Below, in pieces: positions 23,706-24,666 of a stretch of 24,666 nucleotides of DNA. Source of the stretch: an uncultured Lachnospiraceae bacterium (GTDB lineage: Bacteria; Bacillota; Clostridia; Lachnospirales; Lachnospiraceae); the NCBI GenBank assembly GCA_910577445.1, contig CAJTMZ010000004.1:57440-82105 (forward strand), read 5' to 3'. How positions within the stretch are numbered: position 1 is the first letter of the stretch; every line of letters starts with the position of its first letter. The notes beneath the pieces are model-generated. The model did no database searches. It had not been told where the DNA came from and worked only from the letters and a program-made list of their open reading frames with translations. Both the position numbers and the translations under genes were made by a program.

Positions 23706-24666
23706 TAGCTATCCTTCCCTTCTTCTTCCAACTGTTCCCTTAATTCAGAAACTTCTTTCTTCTTCTTTCTATTGCTTCCAGCAAGGAAGATTGGCAACAA
23801 CCCAGATGCAGCTAATTCACATATATGCTGAATGTGATGGAATACTCCGCTACTAAGAGCCATATCAGCCAAAGGCGTTTCCTGCTCATCGATTTCCTGG
23901 AGTTCCTGATTACCTTCCGCATCCTCTTCGTCCAGAACTGCCAACGGCACTTCTTCATCCTCTACCTGAACAATTTCCGGTTCTTCCTGACCTGTCAGCG
24001 CTTCCTGTCCTGCCTGCCCTATACCTGCCGCTAATGGTATTGCTACGGGTGCTCCCTCTGTTGTATTCAGAACCTGTTCTGCCAACGGTACGGGTTCATC
24101 CGCTAACGTTACTAACGGTGCTACAGCAGCGGTATCGGGAGCTGCTTCAGGTTCGCCTGCTGTTCCCGGTGTACCTTCACCCGGTTCAGCAGTTCCCGGT
24201 GTGCCTCCGCCCGGCTCAGAAGTATCATCATTCAAACTCTGTGAAGTACTTGCACTCTCCGATGCACTAGTGCTCTCGCTCATCGAGATACTCTCGCTCA
24301 TGGAAGTGCTCTCACTCATCGAGGTGCTCTCACTCATGGAAGTGCTCTCGCTCATCGAAGTACTCTCGCTCATTGAGGTGCTCTCACTCATTGAGGTGCT
24401 CTCACTCATGGAAGTGCTTTCACTCATCGAAGTGCTTTCACTCATCGAAGTGCTTTCACTCATTGAGGTACTCTCGCTCATCGAAGTGCTCTCGCTCATC
24501 GAAGTACTCTCGCTCATCGAAGTACTCTCGCTCATTGAAGTGCTTTCACTCATTGAGGTACTCTCGCTCATCGAAGTGCTTTCACTCATTGAGGTACTCT
24601 CGCTCATCGAGGTGCTCTCACTCATCGAGGTGCTCTCACTCATGGAAGTGCTCTCGCTCATCGAAG
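23705..24666 (-). CDS. Serine-rich repeat surface protein, C-terminal part (N-terminus outside the window)
   Basis: The 3' end of a large adhesin-like protein, the likely cargo of the aSec system. It enters from the right edge inside a repeat of the hexapeptide SMSEST (about 22 copies seen), followed by 187 residues: a short SASESASTSQSL, two copies of EPGxGTPGTA, then an acidic, Pro/Ala-rich spacer with the motifs DEPVPLA, DEEVPLA and EQETPLA. The end has a hydrophobic stretch (ELAASGLLPIFLAG), KKKK and a charged 16-residue tail (EVSELREQLEEEGKDS). No LPXTG is present: the place where clostridial proteins have PLADVPKTG reads PLADMALSSG. Sortase anchoring is therefore doubtful. The serines are the expected sites for GlcNAc by GtfA/GtfB. 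An apparent ATG near 24661 is only a repeat methionine. Confidence 0.92.
   Translation of the reverse strand, partial: SMSESTSMSESTSMSESTSMSESTSMSESTSMSESTSMSESTSMSESTSMSESTSMSESTSMSESTSMSESTSMSESTSMSESTSMSESTSMSESTSMSESTSMSESTSMSESTSMSESTSMSESISMSESTSASESASTSQSLNDDTSEPGGGTPGTAEPGEGTPGTAGEPEAAPDTAAVAPLVTLADEPVPLAEQVLNTTEGAPVAIPLAAGIGQAGQEALTGQEEPEIVQVEDEEVPLAVLDEEDAEGNQELQEIDEQETPLADMALSSGVFHHIQHICELAASGLLPIFLAGSNRKKKKEVSELREQLEEEGKDS
24269..24666 (-). repeat. 18-bp tandem repeats encoding SMSEST
   Basis: About 22 in-frame copies of an 18-base unit, continuing beyond the right edge. The protein is almost invariant (one Thr-to-Ile change near 24287) while third positions vary (AGT/AGC, TCG/TCT, GAA/GAG), which points to selection on the protein and to repeated unequal exchange. 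Copy number is likely to vary between strains. Confidence 0.95.

Noticed and set aside
23705..24661. Complete 318-aa SRRP starting at 24661
   Set aside because: The ATG is a methionine of the repeat; the frame is open to the window edge, so the protein is truncated by the window.
1..24666. Mobile element carrying the locus
   Set aside because: No transposase, integrase, att-like direct repeat or tRNA was found within the window, although the GC step suggests past transfer.

Overview
The window looks like a chromosomal segment of a low-to-mid-GC anaerobic Firmicute, most likely of the Clostridia (Lachnospiraceae-like). I infer this from the pyrophosphate-type phosphofructokinase, the CheX-like regulator, the ferredoxin/FrhB-pyruvyltransferase protein and the 'VPLA' acidic motifs in the tail of the surface protein. 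This is inference; no taxonomic marker gene is present. Every gene I can support is on the minus strand, so transcription runs from right to left.

Right part (24666 to 16310): the 3' end of a giant serine-rich repeat surface protein (SRRP) enters from the right edge with about 22 hexapeptide repeats. It is followed by a 49-residue single-span membrane protein whose start overlaps the SRRP stop (TAATG), then a strong hairpin terminator and a new promoter. Next comes a complete accessory Sec (aSec) export operon: secY2, asp1, asp2, asp3 and secA2, tightly packed with overlapping starts and stops. No obvious Asp4 or Asp5 is seen.

Middle part (16242 to 3861): an unusually large glycosylation block. 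It has two GtfA/GtfB-type pairs. The second pair is the one that resembles streptococcal GtfA/GtfB; the first, next to secA2, is divergent. After them come a 714-aa fusion of a Gtf3-type glucosyltransferase, an FN3-like domain and a family 2 glycosyltransferase, then a third GtfA paralogue without a GtfB, and a 962-aa fusion of ferredoxin, FrhB-like and polysaccharide pyruvyltransferase domains with a C-terminal region that looks like a circularly permuted FAM3/ILEI domain. The likely scheme is that GtfA/GtfB put GlcNAc on Ser/Thr of the SRRP, Gtf3 and the GT2 domain extend the glycan, Asp2 and the pyruvyltransferase may decorate it, and SecA2/SecY2/Asp1-3 export the product. The block from about 10.5 kb down to 3.9 kb is visibly more AT-rich than the aSec genes, suggesting a different history.

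Left part (3720 to 1): ordinary metabolism and regulation. A PPi-dependent phosphofructokinase has a near-consensus promoter; four tandem 37-bp repeats start inside its stop codon and are followed by a hairpin terminator. Then come a CheX-domain protein and a LacI-family repressor, a perfect LacI-type operator placed between the -35 and -10 of the next promoter, and the first 21 codons of a gene that leaves the window. No tRNA, rRNA, CRISPR array, transposase or integrase was seen.
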